64,000 nucleotides of DNA, from the NCBI RefSeq assembly GCF_017591425.1, contig NW_024466004.1, positions 35,962,501 to 36,026,500 of the forward strand, read 5' to 3'. Both the position numbers and the translations under genes were made by a program. Positions 1 through 10,775 of the stretch are shown in pieces; within the stretch, counting starts at the first letter, position 1; the number at the start of each line of letters is the position of its first letter. The notes under the pieces are model-generated. The model had not been told where the DNA came from. It worked only from the letters and a program-made list of their open reading frames with translations, and searched no databases. The DNA is from Ochotona curzoniae. Its lineage: Eukaryota; Chordata; Mammalia; Lagomorpha; Ochotonidae.

Positions 1-501
1 GGAAACTATTCTTGAAAAACTGCTAAAGGACGAAACCAAAGCATTACCAACTAAGCATCTGCTGGGAGATCACTACATGTACTAAGTAAAAAGCACCATC
101 ATCGAGCCCGCTGACCCGGAGGTCGTTCCCGCAGCTCCACGCTCACCACACACAAAATCTTAGCCTGCAATATTCAGTTGTCTCCACTCCTCTCTGGAAT
201 GACTCCCGCAAGAACTGCACATCCCAGAGCGCTCTAACTGGTCCCTTCTCCTCTGCCCGCCTTCCTTTCCCTTCCCCACGCCCCAGCCACAACACTTTCC
301 AGTGAAAATGCGCTTTTATTCTTACATAAAATCCTCCACTGTACTTGGAGCACAATCCAAATCCTTGCCCTACTCTACGATGAGACAGCAGGTTGAGCCC
401 CTCCTCAGCTCACCAGTCAGTCTCTACCAGCTTTTCACCTCCCTGCTTTCATTCTCTGAAATCCATACGCTAAGCTAAGGAGGAAAAAAACAAACAAAAC
501 T

Positions 502-808
502 GGACCCAGCACACTAGCCTAGTGGCTAAAGTCCTCGCCTTTCATGTGTTGGAATCCCATGCGGGCACTGGTTCATATCCTGGCTGCTTTACTTCCCTTC
601 CTGCTCCCTGCCTGTGGCCTGGGAAAACAGTCAAGGGCGGCCCAAAGCCTTGGGACCATGCACCCGCGTGGGGGACCCGGAGGAAGTTCCTGGATCCTGG
701 CCTCGGATCGGCACAGCATGGACTGTTGTGGTCACTTGGGGAGTGAATCATCAGACGGAAGATCTTCCTCTCTGTCTCTCTGTATCTCTGACTTTGTAAT
801 AAATATCT
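502..808 (+). mobile_element. C-type SINE
   Basis: Starts GGACCCAGCACACTAGCCTA and ends TTTGTAATAAATATCTGG. All body blocks are present (GGGAAAACAGTC, GGGAGTGAATCATCAGACGG). It lies in PGM3 intron 3. Confidence 0.88.
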
Positions 809-1407
809 GGGAGCAATTTTTTTTTTTACCTTTTTAATTCATCTGTAATTTTAAACTTTAAATGTATATTTCTTTTGTAATTTTTAAAAGATTAATTTAC
901 AATTCAATAACTACATACCATGGAATTGACCTCCTAAGACAGTCACACCATCGATCACAGATTGTGCAAGTCTCGGACTGCTGGACCTGGGAAAGAAAAG
1001 GAAGGAAAAACCGACCGCATCTTGAAACCCAGAGTTGCCAGTTTTGAAGGTAAATGCTGAAATCATGTGCTACCAATTTCTAAATCACTGGTTAATTATA
1101 TTAGAACAAAAAGCTATCAACTTGGAAAAGGTGACTCAGGCTAATTACACACATTTGTCCAGTAGCCTTTCACAACCTATTTCTCAGGAAAATTGTGGAT
1201 CTTAAGTGAACTTAGAAAACAGATATAAAGGACACCCCAAACACCCTAGACTCAAAGCCCCACGTCTGACTGCAGCAACAGAAATGTGTTCTGGGAACAC
1301 CTGAATGCTGCAGCTGTGTGCTATACGTAACACAGACAGTACTGGGCATTAAACCACCAAGGGTCAGAATCCATTTTTCATTTTATAAAATCAGAATATA
1401 CTATTTT

Positions 1408-1615
1408 GGGCCTGACGCCATGGCCTAGCAGCTAAAGTCCTTAGATCCCATTTGTGCACCGGTTCTAATCCCGGCAGCTCCACTTCCTATGGCGCAGCAC
1501 CAGCCGTTGTGCTCACTTGGGGAGTGAATCATCCGATGGAAGATCTGCCTCTCTGTCTCTCCTCTCTGTATACCCACCTTTCCAATAAAAATAAATAAAT
1601 CTTAAAAAAAAAAAA
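1408..1615 (+). mobile_element. C-type SINE with an internal deletion
   Basis: The head runs straight from CCACTTCC into GGCGCAGCACCAGCCG, so the middle 100-120 bp are missing. The ends are intact, with a long A-tail and a target-site duplication AGAATATACTATTT (1392-1405) / AGAATACACTATTT (1616-1629). Confidence 0.88.
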
Positions 1616-1886
1616 AGAATACACTATTTCTCTGTGAAAACAAAACAGATCATTTTCTAAGCACTTTGTAGAAAAAAAGATGTGACATTTAAATGAGTGA
1701 AGCTGAAGGCCAACTAGGTAAAGGTCAGCTTTAGTGTGGCCCAACACTCCCACATGTAAGTCACTTGGCAACCAGCAGTATTCAGGAAACTGGTAACAGA
1801 ATAAAGGATGTTTTACAACTCCAAGGCGCCGGGAGACTGAGGAGAAACTTTGCTTTAATAGAATCTTTGGATAAAATTCGATCTTG

Positions 1887-2105
1887 GGATTTGCGTTGTG
1901 GCATAGTCTTAGGTATAATGGAGTTAAGCTGCCTACCAGGCTGATTCTAACATACTATGCCAAAACCTAGTTCAAATCCCAGCTGTTCCACTTCCAATCC
2001 AGCCCCCCCGGCTAATGCCCCTGGGAAAGCAGCAGCAGGTGGTCCAAGGGCCTAGGCCCCTGCACCCACGTGGGTGGTTGGCATTCAGCTCTGGCTTTAC
2101 CCTAC
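1887..2105 (+). mobile_element. Old, 3'-truncated C-type SINE
   Basis: Degenerate head TTGTGGCATAGTCTTAGG, then CCCAGCTGTTCCACTTCCAA, GGGAAAGCAGCAGCAGGTGG and CCCCTGCACCCACGTGGG. Similarity is lost near 2105, about 100 bp from PGM3 exon 3. Confidence 0.75.
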
Positions 2106-2206
2106 TGGAGGGGCCCCTCAGGAGGGCACCGCTTGACTGAATGCTTCCCACCTGCCTTGGGCACGGGAATCCCACAGCTGTGTTGTGAGCGGGCGCTAAC
2201 GGTCAC

Positions 2207-2391
2207 CTGGTGTCTCTGCCGATGACCACGAAGGCCTCTTGCTGCAGACTGATGGCTTCCTTCTCGCTGATGTCCACCAGCACTCTCAGCACATCCTCTT
2301 CCTCGGCGTTGGCCAGACAAGTGGCGTGTTCCTCCCAGGCAGGGGCCAACATTTCCCCCAGGGGATCGATCAATTTTACACCATTGTCTTC
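2207..2391 (-). CDS. PGM3: PGM3 exon 3
   Basis: A 185-nt exon (61 codons plus 2 nt) beginning [10 protein letters not shown] and ending GRDTR. The acceptor CTCAG is at 2392-2396 and the donor GTGACC is just below 2207. The phases match exon 2 (phase 0 in) and the expected exon 4 (phase 2 out). An old SINE fragment (1887-2105) lies about 100 bp past the donor in intron 3. Confidence 0.94.
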
Positions 2392-4913
2392 CTGAGGAGA
2401 GAAAGACACCATGAGCAAGTTCACATTTATGAGGGAAAGTGAGGAAGCAGGACCCGTGGTGGCTTCTCCCTGTCCGCAGCCAAAGGAAGCTACCGCTGAG
2501 CGGCTCCTGCTCGTGCCAGCTAACACCAATGCCAGGCCCAGCCTGGGTGTGGCACAGATGAGGGGTCTTCAGGAAGTCTATGGGAAGCAGGGATAACACG
2601 TATGGATTTCAAACATTTCTACACCAAGACACTTACCCTCCAATCACTGTTTTCTACACTTAAGTCCCCTTACGCATTGTCTTGACAAAGTCTCATAATA
2701 CACGTGTCAAATTAACTGAAAATCCCACAGGGATGAAAAAAATGAGATTGGACAATACATAATCCCACAGCTAGTAGATGGCAGTGCTGCTGTAAAAACA
2801 TCTGGTTCACCTGACTTCCAAACTCAACAAGCGCTGTGTCATACCAGCTGTTGAAGAGGCTGCGCCATGCATCCACTATCAGACAGGAGCACAGAGGGCA
2901 CACAGAGCACCTCCTCCTCTGCCTCTGGATGCTGAGAGCCAACTGACCAGCGTGCCAACTGGAGGGCAGCACAGAAACTGAAAGCACTCCCAACTCCGCT
3001 CTGTTCTCATTCCTGGAGAGCGGAAATGAATGGAAAGAAACAGACTGTTCTGACAGCACTTCTGTAGCTGGGAGGTGCTTTTGAGGCACCATCAGTCAGT
3101 TGCAGTCACTTCCCCCTTTAGACATGTACACGTTCATGGGGATCACACATTTGGAAGAGGGACTGTGTGGGGGAGGGGAGGTCCCAAGGCGTCACTGACC
3201 CACAGGGCTTTATCTTGCAGCTGATGCAGCCGCACAGGCAAACACATCACACCTCACCAATGGGCAGCACAGTCTTTCATCCATGTAATCCGTGGGTTAT
3301 CAGCAGTCAGAATGAAGCAGGCTGCATCAAAACATTAACAAAGACAAACAACCTGCTAGTTCCTAGGTAAGTGTCCCCTGACAGAGGAGTAGCTAAAGAA
3401 GATGCAGTGGTGTGTACGTGCAGAGTTCTCATCCAGCCTTGGAAAGGAAGGAAATCCTGCCATCTGCCAAAGCCTGGATAAACCTGGAAAACAGTGAGCC
3501 AAGCAGAACGGCCAGACAAGGAACACATCACAGCGTCCCACTGAAAGTGAACTTCAAGGGGAACAGGAAGTAGAAAAGTGGCATCCAGGGGCAGGAAGTG
3601 GGGAAGGTGTTGGGGTGTTGGTGAACGCGTACAAAGTGATTAAGTTCTAGAGGCCCAACTGTACTGATTATGGTTACTAATGCATACTTCCCATTTATTA
3701 GTGGACTTCAGAGTATTCTCATCACATACACAGATATTTATAAGAAATGATATGCACATGTTACAGTAATGCTTTCATAATGTACATATGTATCAAAATA
3801 TGAAGGTGCACAACATGAATATACAGTTTGTGAGACTTGTAACTCCAATAAACTAAAAAAAATTAAGGCTGGAGCTGTGGCATAGTGGTTTAAATCTACG
3901 CTTGTATTGCTGACACTCTATATGAGCACCAGTTCAATTCCTGACTGCTCCACTTCCAATTCAGCTCCCTGCTGATGTGCCTGGCATGACTGAGGACTAC
4001 CCAGGCCCTTGGGCCCCAACACCCAAGTGAGAGACCTGGAAGATGCCCTGGCTCCTGACTCCTGACCAACCCAGCTCCGGTCATTGTAGCCATTTGGGGA
4101 GTGAATCAGCAGATGAAGCTCTCTGTCTCTTCTAATTCTGCCTTTGAAATACAAATAAACTTTAAAAAAAAAAAAAACAATTTTTTAACAAAATCAAAGC
4201 ACTGTGTCAAAAGGATTACTTTGATTAAAAGCTTAATTAAACAGACTCACCAGTCTTCAGTGACACTCTGCTGCAAACGCACGCTCGCCCGCCCTCTCTC
4301 CTTCCCTACTTCGTCAGCACAGGAATTGCCAAGCCACAGAAAAGCTGCCTGAAAAGGCTCAAACCCGTGCCTGGCGTCCCTTCCCTTACTGAATTTCAAT
4401 CTCTCCCATCACTGTTAACAGGCGTTAACATTTTTACATGACTAACCCTAGCTCAGTTCAACTAACAAGGAAAAACATTCTCTAATGTTTCTAATCATGG
4501 ATACTGTCCAAAAAATGACATTTTAATTTCAGATTCTCCACACCCACTAAAGAGTCATGGGCTAAATGACCACTCCCTTAAGAAAAAGCTGTTCCAAACC
4601 TAGACACAGTCCAAGAATCAGAATTGGTCCTTTGGGTCTAACTGCCTGACGCCAAGGATTAGTCTTATAAACAACAGTTTGCTGTATCAATAACACTCAG
4701 AAGCATCACCTCAGGATTGTGTGACGCTGTCACCATGACACCAATGGTGGACGTGGTCTGTTTGGACCTCAGGACAGCTAATAAGCCCATGCGGAACATC
4801 ACGTGATCAAGATGCTGTGCCTTCGTTCGGAATCCCGCAGTCCCATACTGAAGGGTCAGTCCAATGGGCTTGGCGTGTACCGCGGAGTGTCTGCTGATCA
4901 CATCTGAATCCAT
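2207..4913 (-). CDS. PGM3: PGM3, phosphoacetylglucosamine mutase, N-terminal part (coding exons 2 and 3; continues off the left edge)
   Basis: PGM3 interconverts N-acetylglucosamine 6-phosphate and 1-phosphate in the cytosol, a step in UDP-GlcNAc synthesis for glycosylation. Two exons are seen: join complement(4710-4913, 2207-2391), 129 complete residues plus two bases of the next codon (Arg). The protein matches the family start: [12 protein letters not shown] at about residues 21-32, then TASHNPE with the catalytic phosphoserine at Ser64, then [12 protein letters not shown] and VVIGRDTR. The start at 4913 is chosen because it gives the usual spacing to the active serine; the first residues ([10 protein letters not shown]) differ from human, as is usual there. 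Donor CCTGAG/GTGATG, acceptor CTCAG/GAAGAC and donor ACCAG/GTGACC are all canonical. Exon 4 (beginning PSSEKL in other mammals) is not in the window, so about three quarters of the protein lies to the left. Identification is confident. Confidence 0.95.
3480..3862 (+). mobile_element. Ancient L1 (L1M-type) 3' end
   Basis: The order AGAAAAGTGGCATCCAGGGG, GGTGAACGCGTACAAAGT, then a TTCTCATCACATACAC block and a final ACTCCAATAAA follows the 3' end of old mammalian L1M elements. It is in PGM3 intron 2. Confidence 0.65.
3866..4177 (+). mobile_element. C-type SINE (older subfamily)
   Basis: GCTGGAGCTGTGGCATAGTG head, GCTCCACTTCCAATTCAGCT, GAGAGACCTGGAAGATGCCC, and tail CTTTGAAATACAAATAAAC with an A-run. 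It inserted directly after the L1 3' end at 3862. Confidence 0.85.
4178..4709. other. PGM3 intron 2, no recognised feature
   Basis: AT-rich intron sequence between a SINE and exon 2. Nothing recognised. Confidence 0.6.
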
Positions 4914-4915
4914 GT
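4710..4915 (-). CDS. PGM3: PGM3 exon 2 (start codon and active-site serine)
   Basis: The acceptor CTTTACAG is at 4916-4923, followed by two bases of 5' UTR and the ATG at 4911-4913. The exon ends in phase 0 at 4710 with the donor GTGATG. It encodes 68 residues ending in the active-site loop TASHNPE. The same reading frame stays open upstream through the acceptor to 5057, where another ATG occurs. I treat that as intron read-through, because the acceptor sits immediately before the canonical start. Confidence 0.93.
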
Positions 4916-4923
4916 CTGTAAAG

Positions 4924-6019
4924 GGAAGACGCTTTTCAGGCAGAAGAACTGTGCAAAGGACCATTCTCTTCTCATCTAGCACGCCAGTCTGACTCCACAT
5001 CTGCCCAAGAAATCTTAAGTTCCAGGGAGTAAAGAAATCACGATGGGTTGTGTCCACCGTGTCCAGCGCTGAACCGATTCAGGGCTGGAATCCCTCTGCT
5101 CCTAAAGTTAGATCCTCATGTGGCCCGAGCCTGCAAACATCTGAGCAATGAATGTGGGCTCTTGCTCCTCCTCCCAGGGAAAAGGAAGGAACAAGACCTC
5201 CCTCTGCCAGCGCCCTCCCAATACAAGATCCAACACCAGGGGCCTTCAAAAACTCCATGGGCAATGCACGCTCTGTTTAAAACACCACGCACGGACAGGG
5301 AGAATCCTCACACCAAAGTAAAGCTGCCTTTAACTCTACTTTCCACAGCCCTTTTGAATTATTCTCACGTACTCTGTATGCCCAAAGAACCAGGATATCC
5401 TCCCAAACATAACTCTGAACCTATCAGCATCTTCTAAGTAGAACCACCTGTGTGGCTGAATTAACGAAACACGCTCCAGCCTTCAGCACACCAACACTTC
5501 TCCCTGGGCTCCTCCACTTAAGTGGAACTTGCGATTGCCAATCTTGGATTTCCAGTATACCTGAATCAGTTCATTCCCAACTGGCCCAGAGAGTGGCAAT
5601 CTTACAGCTACCAGCCTCACTATCTTGCCTTCCTAGCCTTTATTGCTTCAATAAGCAAAAAACAATCAGAATTGGTGAGAAATAACTGCCTTTCTCTTGC
5701 TGGAAAGAGCTGGCATTCTACAATGCTATTTCAGCGTGAGCAAATACAGATACGCTTTTTTTTGTAAAAACCGACCTGTCCGGAAAGCGTCGTGATTATG
5801 AGTCAGGGTGTACACCCACCTTGTAAGTTTCAGAGAAGTCGTCTGAAACGTTTCCACACTTTACTGCATCTTAGGCTTTAAAACTATTTGCACTGAGGAT
5901 GCGGACACTTTAAAGGTAGGTTTTGCCAACTGCCAACAGCGGCCACTCTCACCAGAGCTGAGTATCTCTGCTCTCCATTCAATCTTCAAACCACGTCAGC
6001 TGCGCTCTCCTCCCAGCCC
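4924..6019. other. PGM3 intron 1, no recognised repeat
   Basis: About 1.1 kb of unique-looking DNA. The minus-strand frame continuing from exon 2 is open to 5057. No exon with family support was found between here and the CpG island. Confidence 0.55.
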
Positions 6020-6480
6020 CGTTCTCCACCGTGAGGTCTCGGTGCAGGCTAGGGGCCGGGGACCCCCACACCGACCCCGGGGGGCGCAGGGAGCGCCCGG
6101 GGAGGCGCGTCGGCCGCGGTCCCCGAACCCACCCACCCCGCGAGCCTGCCAGCGGCGCGCCGCGGGGCCCAGGAGCCGGCCGGCCGGCTCCCACGCAGCC
6201 CGGGACGCTGCGGCCGCCCTCCAGCCCCGGGCCCGCTCACCTCACCGCTGCGCTCCGCTCCCGCCGCCGCGCGCACAGGGACCCTGCGCCGGCGCCCGCA
6301 GCCTCCGCACCCCCGGCTCCCCGGTCGCAGACGTGGCTCTGCGTGACTTCCGGCCCGTGGCCACGCCCCCCGGCCAATGGCGCCGCGGGAGGGCCGCCGG
6401 TCACGCGCCGCTCGCGCCTGCGGAACTGCGGTTGCGGCTCGGAGCGGGCTCCGGGGCTGTTGCCACTGAATGAGCAGGAA
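6020..6480. promoter_or_regulatory. CpG island, bidirectional PGM3/RWDD2A promoter
   Basis: About 460 bp of very GC-rich, CpG-dense DNA lies between divergent genes in an otherwise AT-rich window. No TATA box is seen. Visible elements are a CCAAT box at 6374-6378, an ETS-type ACTTCCGG at 6346-6353, CCACGCCCCC (Sp/KLF-like) at 6361-6370, and several GCGC-rich stretches. The donor sites of both first exons flank the core (6241-6246 on minus, 6483 on plus), consistent with head-to-head transcription. Confidence 0.8.
6241..6340 (-). other. PGM3: PGM3 non-coding first exon (inferred)
   Basis: The coding start is in an exon preceded by a splice acceptor, so a 5' UTR exon is needed upstream. On the minus strand two overlapping donors occur in the CpG island: GCG/GTGAGG (exon end 6246) and GAG/GTGAGC (exon end 6241). 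The transcription start cannot be placed from sequence; the upper boundary given is a guess just below the ETS-like and CCAAT sites. Confidence 0.45.
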
Positions 6481-6482
6481 GG
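6410..6482 (+). other. RWDD2A: RWDD2A non-coding first exon (inferred)
   Basis: The RWDD2A ATG lies just after a splice acceptor, so a 5' UTR exon is expected in the CpG island. The best donor on the plus strand is AAGG/GTGAGG with GT at 6483-6484. The 5' end is not determinable; the given start is approximate. Confidence 0.5.
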
Positions 6483-7393
6483 GTGAGGCCCCGCGCTGGA
6501 CCCGGGGGTTGGGGCCCGAGGCTCCAGAGCAAGGCGGCCGCGGAAACGCAGCCTCCCTTCTCCAGGTCGGGACGCGAGAAGAGGCAGGTCCTGCGCCCCC
6601 GGGAGGTCGGGGTACCTGGTGGGCTTGGATGGGGGCGGTGATGAGGACCCAGCCTCGAGCTGGGAGCTCTGACGAGGTAGCCTCTGCCGCAGTGGGCGCC
6701 ATGACATTTCCCGCATCCCTTTCTGAATCATTGATGTCATCTTCCAACCCTCTGAAGACGAAAAGCATCTTAGGGCCACAGTCATTTCCCCCTTCTGCTC
6801 CCTTCTCAGCAGGTTCGCTCTAAACGTCAATTATTTATTGACTTCTAAGACTCCACATCCCCCAAGGATACACGGGGGTGGGTGAATCTAGCTTCTCCGG
6901 AGCCCCCGACCCGTCTAGTGGGACTCCCGGAAAGGGAGACCGGCCCCTCCGGAAGGCAGTGGCACAGAACCAGGGCAGCGGGACCCTGGCGCCGGAGCCC
7001 CCTTTCCTGCCTGCACTGCGGATCCGGGACCCGCAGGGGGATCCAAAGACGGGCTCCTGCTTTTCCCAGAATTCGGGCTCGCCGAGCATCCACAGGTGTG
7101 ATTTGCCAACCACCTGCAGCGGGTCGGCGGGAACACCTGTTGCAAGCGCAGATTCCCAGCTCCAGATGGCAAGGCGGGGTGTAGGAAAAGGAACTGGGAA
7201 AATGGATTTTAATGGAGTCTCTTAGGTAATGTTGTGCCTGTTGGATTCGGAGATCAGGCGATAAAGCAGAAAGGGGTAAGAGGCGGGGATTGGTGTCCCC
7301 GGCTCCTGCGGGATTGCTTGCAGGTAGAGGGAGCCCCGGGAAATGCTGGGGGTACCCGCTGACAGTGACAGCGGCAGTATCTCGCCTTTCCAG
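6483..7393 (+). other. RWDD2A intron 1, CpG-rich first half
   Basis: About 0.9 kb between the inferred UTR exon and the coding exon. The segment 6500-7080 stays GC- and CpG-rich and is probably an extension of the promoter island; 7080-7393 is ordinary. The intron ends at either CCTTTCCAG (AG at 7392-7393) or GGCAG (AG at 7404-7405). No coding sequence is recognised; the long open frames here result from high GC and few stops. Confidence 0.5.
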
Positions 7394-7422
7394 GTTTCCC
7401 GGCAGGTTGATTCCGAGACAAC

Positions 7423-7623
7423 ATGTCGGCTTCGGTGAAGGAAAGCCTTCAGCTTCAGCTGCTGGAAATGGAAATGCTGTTTTCCATGTTTCCTAACCAA
7501 GGGGAAATAAAGCTTGAAGACGTGAATGCCTTGACGACTATAAAGCGCTATTTGGAAGGCACCAGGGAAGCGCTACCACCCCAAATCGAATTTGTGATTA
7601 CGCTGCAGATTGAGGAGCCTAAG
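7423..7623 (+). CDS. RWDD2A: RWDD2A first coding exon
   Basis: Encodes 67 residues, from ATG at 7423 (context ACAACATGT) to AAG at 7623, followed by the donor GTGGGT. The preceding acceptor is CCTTTCCAG (exon from 7394) or GGCAG (exon from 7406). The open frame reads on only eight codons into the intron. Confidence 0.94.
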
Positions 7624-9295
7624 GTGGGTACCCTCATTTGTGGTTGAAGCGTTGGCAGGTGTCCAGGTTTTAACTGGAACATCTAGAAAGGCAAGCTTCC
7701 TATCCAGGAAATAAAGTGGGAACATTCCAGATGTTTATTTTCTTAGTTATTGAAAAGCAAAAGCTACAAAACGAGGAAAACTCCATGAACTACCTTTGGC
7801 CAAAAAAAAAAAAATTCTAAAAAATTCTAAATTTCATATAAACATACACACCTTTTGAACAAAGACACCTAGCATTTTTGTTGAAAATGTCTTGCAGTCT
7901 TAAGCTGTTATTGCTTTGTGCACTCAATTGCTTGCCAGTCTGGCTTATAGTATGGGCTACTTTTTACAAATACCAAGATTTTCACAAATCCCAATACTGA
8001 CTTAAAAAAAAAACACAAAAACTAGCTTTTAAGGAGTGAATTGCTTTTTTCCTGGTTGATTTTGATGGCACCATACACGGAAAGCGTAGACAGCTACAAA
8101 ATCTAAATGCTTGAAGTGAGTTTACCTGCCTCTGGGGTTTTTGGCTGGCCTAGACCACGTGTGGCTTTAGCATCTGACATTCGCCTCTGTGTCCTAATCC
8201 TCCAGTTGTCTCTTCCCCCGGGGGAGAATTCCTGGTTCTGCAGACTGGATTTTGCCGCTCACACACATCAATGCGACCCTGAACTTTTCCATGAACATAC
8301 TTCTCACAATTGAATTTACATGTGTTTTATGTGGTTGTTTAATGTGTCTCCTCCAGGCTGTAGTCTTAGTGGAGGGCAGAACTAATGTTGGCTGCTTCAT
8401 TTCTTAATCCCAGGATAACATACTGGGCATGTGTAGCTGTTCAAGAAATATCTGACACAATGAATGCACCAACAGACACTGATGGATATAAAGTACTCGG
8501 TGCATGCATGACAGAAAGATCACAAGGACTATTTCATTTATTAGAATCAGGCAGCTGCCAGTGAGAACTTTTGTGATTTTCTTGTGCTCTTTAAATCTCT
8601 CTGATTTCCATTTTAAGGCGAAAATTGATTTGCAAGTAACCATGCCTCACAGCTACCCCTATGCAGCCTTGCAGCTGTTTGGACGGTCAGCTGAGCTTGA
8701 CCGACACCAGCAGCTGCTGCTCAACAAAGGTCTCACTTCCTACATCGGGACTTTTGACCCAGGTGAGCTCTGTGTATGCGCAGCAATCCAGTGGCTCCAG
8801 GACAACAGCGCCTCGTATTTCCTGAACAGAAAGCTCGCGTACGAACCGTCCACACAGGCAAAGCCGGTCAAGAACACGTTCATCCGGATGTGGATCTACA
8901 GTCACCATATATACCAACAGGACCTAAGGAAAAAGATTTTGGAGGTGGGGAAAAGGTTGGATGTGACTGGCTTTTGCATGACGGGAAAGCCTGGCATAAT
9001 CTGTGTGGAGGGATTCAAAGAGCACTGTGAGGAGTTCTGGCACACGATTAGGTACCCCAACTGGAAGCACATTTCCTGTAAGCATGCAGAAAGCACCGAG
9101 ACCGAAGGCGATGGCGAGGACCTGCGCCTCTTCCATTCATTTGAAGAATTACTCCTTGAGGCCCATGGTGACTATGGATTAAGGAATGACTATCACATGA
9201 ACCTGGGCCAGTTCTTAGAATTTCTCAAAAAACACAAAAGTGAGCATGTGTTTCAGATACTATTTGGCATTGAGAGCAAAAGTTCAGATTCTTAG
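7423..9295 (+). CDS. RWDD2A: RWDD2A, RWD domain-containing protein 2A (complete)
   Basis: Join 7423-7623 and 8618-9295 gives 292 residues, the same length as human RWDD2A as I recall it. Order: an N-terminal RWD domain (about residues 10-135; begins [17 protein letters not shown], and has the loop [14 protein letters not shown]), then a C-terminal domain of the DUF1115 type (about 160-285; [55 protein letters not shown]). RWD domains are protein-interaction folds found in GCN2-type and ubiquitin-related proteins; the specific function of RWDD2A is poorly known. The single coding intron is in phase 0. It lies head-to-head with PGM3 across a CpG island, the conserved mammalian arrangement. Identification is confident. 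Confidence 0.95.
7624..8617 (+). other. RWDD2A intron 2
   Basis: A 994-bp AT-rich intron, GTGGGT to TTTTAAG. It holds short A-runs near 7801 and 8006 but no recognised repeat or gene. The open frame that runs into exon 2 from 8504 is intronic up to 8617. Confidence 0.75.
8618..9295 (+). CDS. RWDD2A: RWDD2A second coding exon
   Basis: Acceptor CCATTTTAAG, then GCG AAA ATT GAT. It encodes 225 residues ending GIESKSSDS and a TAG stop. It contains the end of the RWD domain and the whole C-terminal domain. Confidence 0.95.
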   Translation, partial: AKIDLQVTMPHSYPYAALQLFGRSAELDRHQQLLLNKGLTSYIGTFDPGELCVCAAIQWLQDNSASYFLNRKLAYEPSTQAKPVKNTFIRMWIYSHHIYQQDLRKKILEVGKRLDVTGFCMTGKPGIICVEGFKEHCEEFWHTIRYPNWKHISCKHAESTETEGDGEDLRLFHSFEELLLEAHGDYGLRNDYHMNLGQFLEFLKKHKSEHVFQILFGIESKSSDS

Positions 9296-9535
9296 GAAAC
9301 CATTAGCGGCCTAAATTGTCATTTCAATCAGTCCGTGTTTATGTTAATACCAAAGGTCACAGGCTGCATAGAGCAGCCTGGATGGAAGACCTAGCTTCTG
9401 GGTTTTGACCTGGTAATGAAATGAAAGGGTCTTTTAACTTGGTAACTGTGCAATTGTGATGTTGTCCCTACGTGCTTGTGTGAAGTCACTTGAAACAATT
9501 TCATTGTAAACTAATAAAAACAATCCATTTAACCA
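9296..9535 (+). terminator. RWDD2A: RWDD2A 3' UTR with polyA signal
   Basis: A canonical AATAAA is at 9513-9518, about 220 bp after the stop, in AATAAAAAC context. Cleavage is expected 10-30 nt beyond. Longer 3' UTR forms cannot be excluded. Confidence 0.75.
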
Positions 9536-10352
9536 GTGATGCTGATTTGCTTAAAGATCAATCTAAACCTCACAGTTAACATCGGAGACCAGACTGCAGT
9601 TACGAATTCATAAATATGAATAACACCTCTCCATCTCATGATACCAGCACCCAGGTGACACACCAACCTGTCTTACATTATTGCAGATGAACTCTAGACC
9701 AAGGTCAAAAAGACAACAACGGGAGAATACATGTTTGCTACATTTCTTTAAGTCAATTCAAATGTTTTTAGTTATGCTAGATCTAACAATGGCATCGGAA
9801 CCACAGGAATGAAGTCCAGGAGCAACACAAGTGACCACAATGCTGAGCATCCTGCTGTTTATTTCAGTTGGTGAATGATACTAGTGAAATTGATACGATT
9901 ATTTTTAGCTCAGTTCTTTTCCACCAAAGAAGCATGGCTTTTTGTCTACACAGTGTTGAGAGCGAATCGGTGTCGATGACCGCACTGTCACCTTACTTGT
10001 GGGAGGAGAGCATAAAATATGTGTATATTTAATGACATTGATGCTCAGTGTTGCCTCTTCTAAAAATTGAAAACCCTACCAGCTGTTTTCTACCGAGAGC
10101 CACCACTCCCAGTAGCTCTTGCTACGCCTTTTCAGTACACGGTACCCACCCCTCCCCAAGAGTTTTTGGGTGTCTCAGATGCTTTCATGTAAAGGGAGGA
10201 TGACCTAAACTGCCAAGGACCTTTCCCGGTGCTCCTCAGGACTGACGCAGTGGAGGGGTCATTCTCCTGTGTAACCTCCCACGACTCTGAATAGGATGAT
10301 TGACATTCTTAAGTTTGGGCCTGAAGCAGATAAAAATATTTCCTTTGAAATA
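9536..10352. other. Intergenic, nothing recognised
   Basis: Unique-looking DNA downstream of RWDD2A. No repeat, RNA gene or coding region is supported. Confidence 0.55.
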
Positions 10353-10520
10353 AAATATTAAGCACCTACCTACAAAGTTCTTTCCAGAGATTACTTAGCA
10401 AAAGTCACTAAATATACATAAATAAGCTTAAAGAACTAAAATAAAGGGCCCAGTGCAGTGGCCTAGCAGCTAAAGTCCTTGCTTTGTACACACCAGGATC
10501 CCATATGGGCACTGGTTCTA
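10353..10520 (+). repeat. Copy A of a local duplication (SINE 5' flank plus SINE head)
   Basis: AAATATTAAGCACCTACC onward, through the 90-bp 5' flank and the first 75 bp of the SINE at 10446, is repeated at 11639-11808 with small differences (one-base indels and scattered substitutions). Confidence 0.8.
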
Positions 10521-10764
10521 ATCCCAGCAGCCCTGCTTCTCATCCAGCTCCCCGCTTCTGGCCTGGGAAAGCAGTCAAGGATGGCACAAAGCCTTGGGAC
10601 CCTGCACCAACATGGGAGACCATGAAGGGCTCCTGGCTCCTGGCTTTGGTTCAGCGCAACTTTGAACATTGAGTCAGCTTGGGGAGTAAATCAGTGGATA
10701 GATGATCTTCCTCTCTGTCTCTCCTCTATAGCTGCCTTTCCAATAAAAATAATTTTAAAAAAAG
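10446..10764 (+). mobile_element. C-type SINE with target-site duplication
   Basis: GGGCCCAGTGCAGTGGCCTA head to CCAATAAAAATAATTTT tail. GAACTAAAATA occurs at 10433-10443 and 10765-10775. Its 5' half and flank were later copied to 11639. Confidence 0.9.
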
Positions 10765-10775
10765 GAACTAAAATA

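Noticed and set aside
1..500. Possible PGM3 exon 4 near the left edge
   Set aside because: The minus-strand frame at 143-355 does not resemble PGM3 and lacks suitable splice sites.
2102..2599. 165-codon minus-strand frame overlapping PGM3 exon 3
   Set aside because: It is in a different frame from the conserved PGM3 protein and crosses both splice sites.
6049..6830. Long minus-strand open frames (239 and 197 codons) in the CpG island
   Set aside because: They are rich in Pro, Arg, Ala and Gly, as expected from GC-rich DNA with few stops, overlap the promoter and first exons, and show no domain.
8504..8617. Extension of the RWDD2A second exon frame upstream to an ATG at 8504
   Set aside because: The conserved acceptor TTTTAAG at 8611-8617 and the exact join with the first exon show this is intron.
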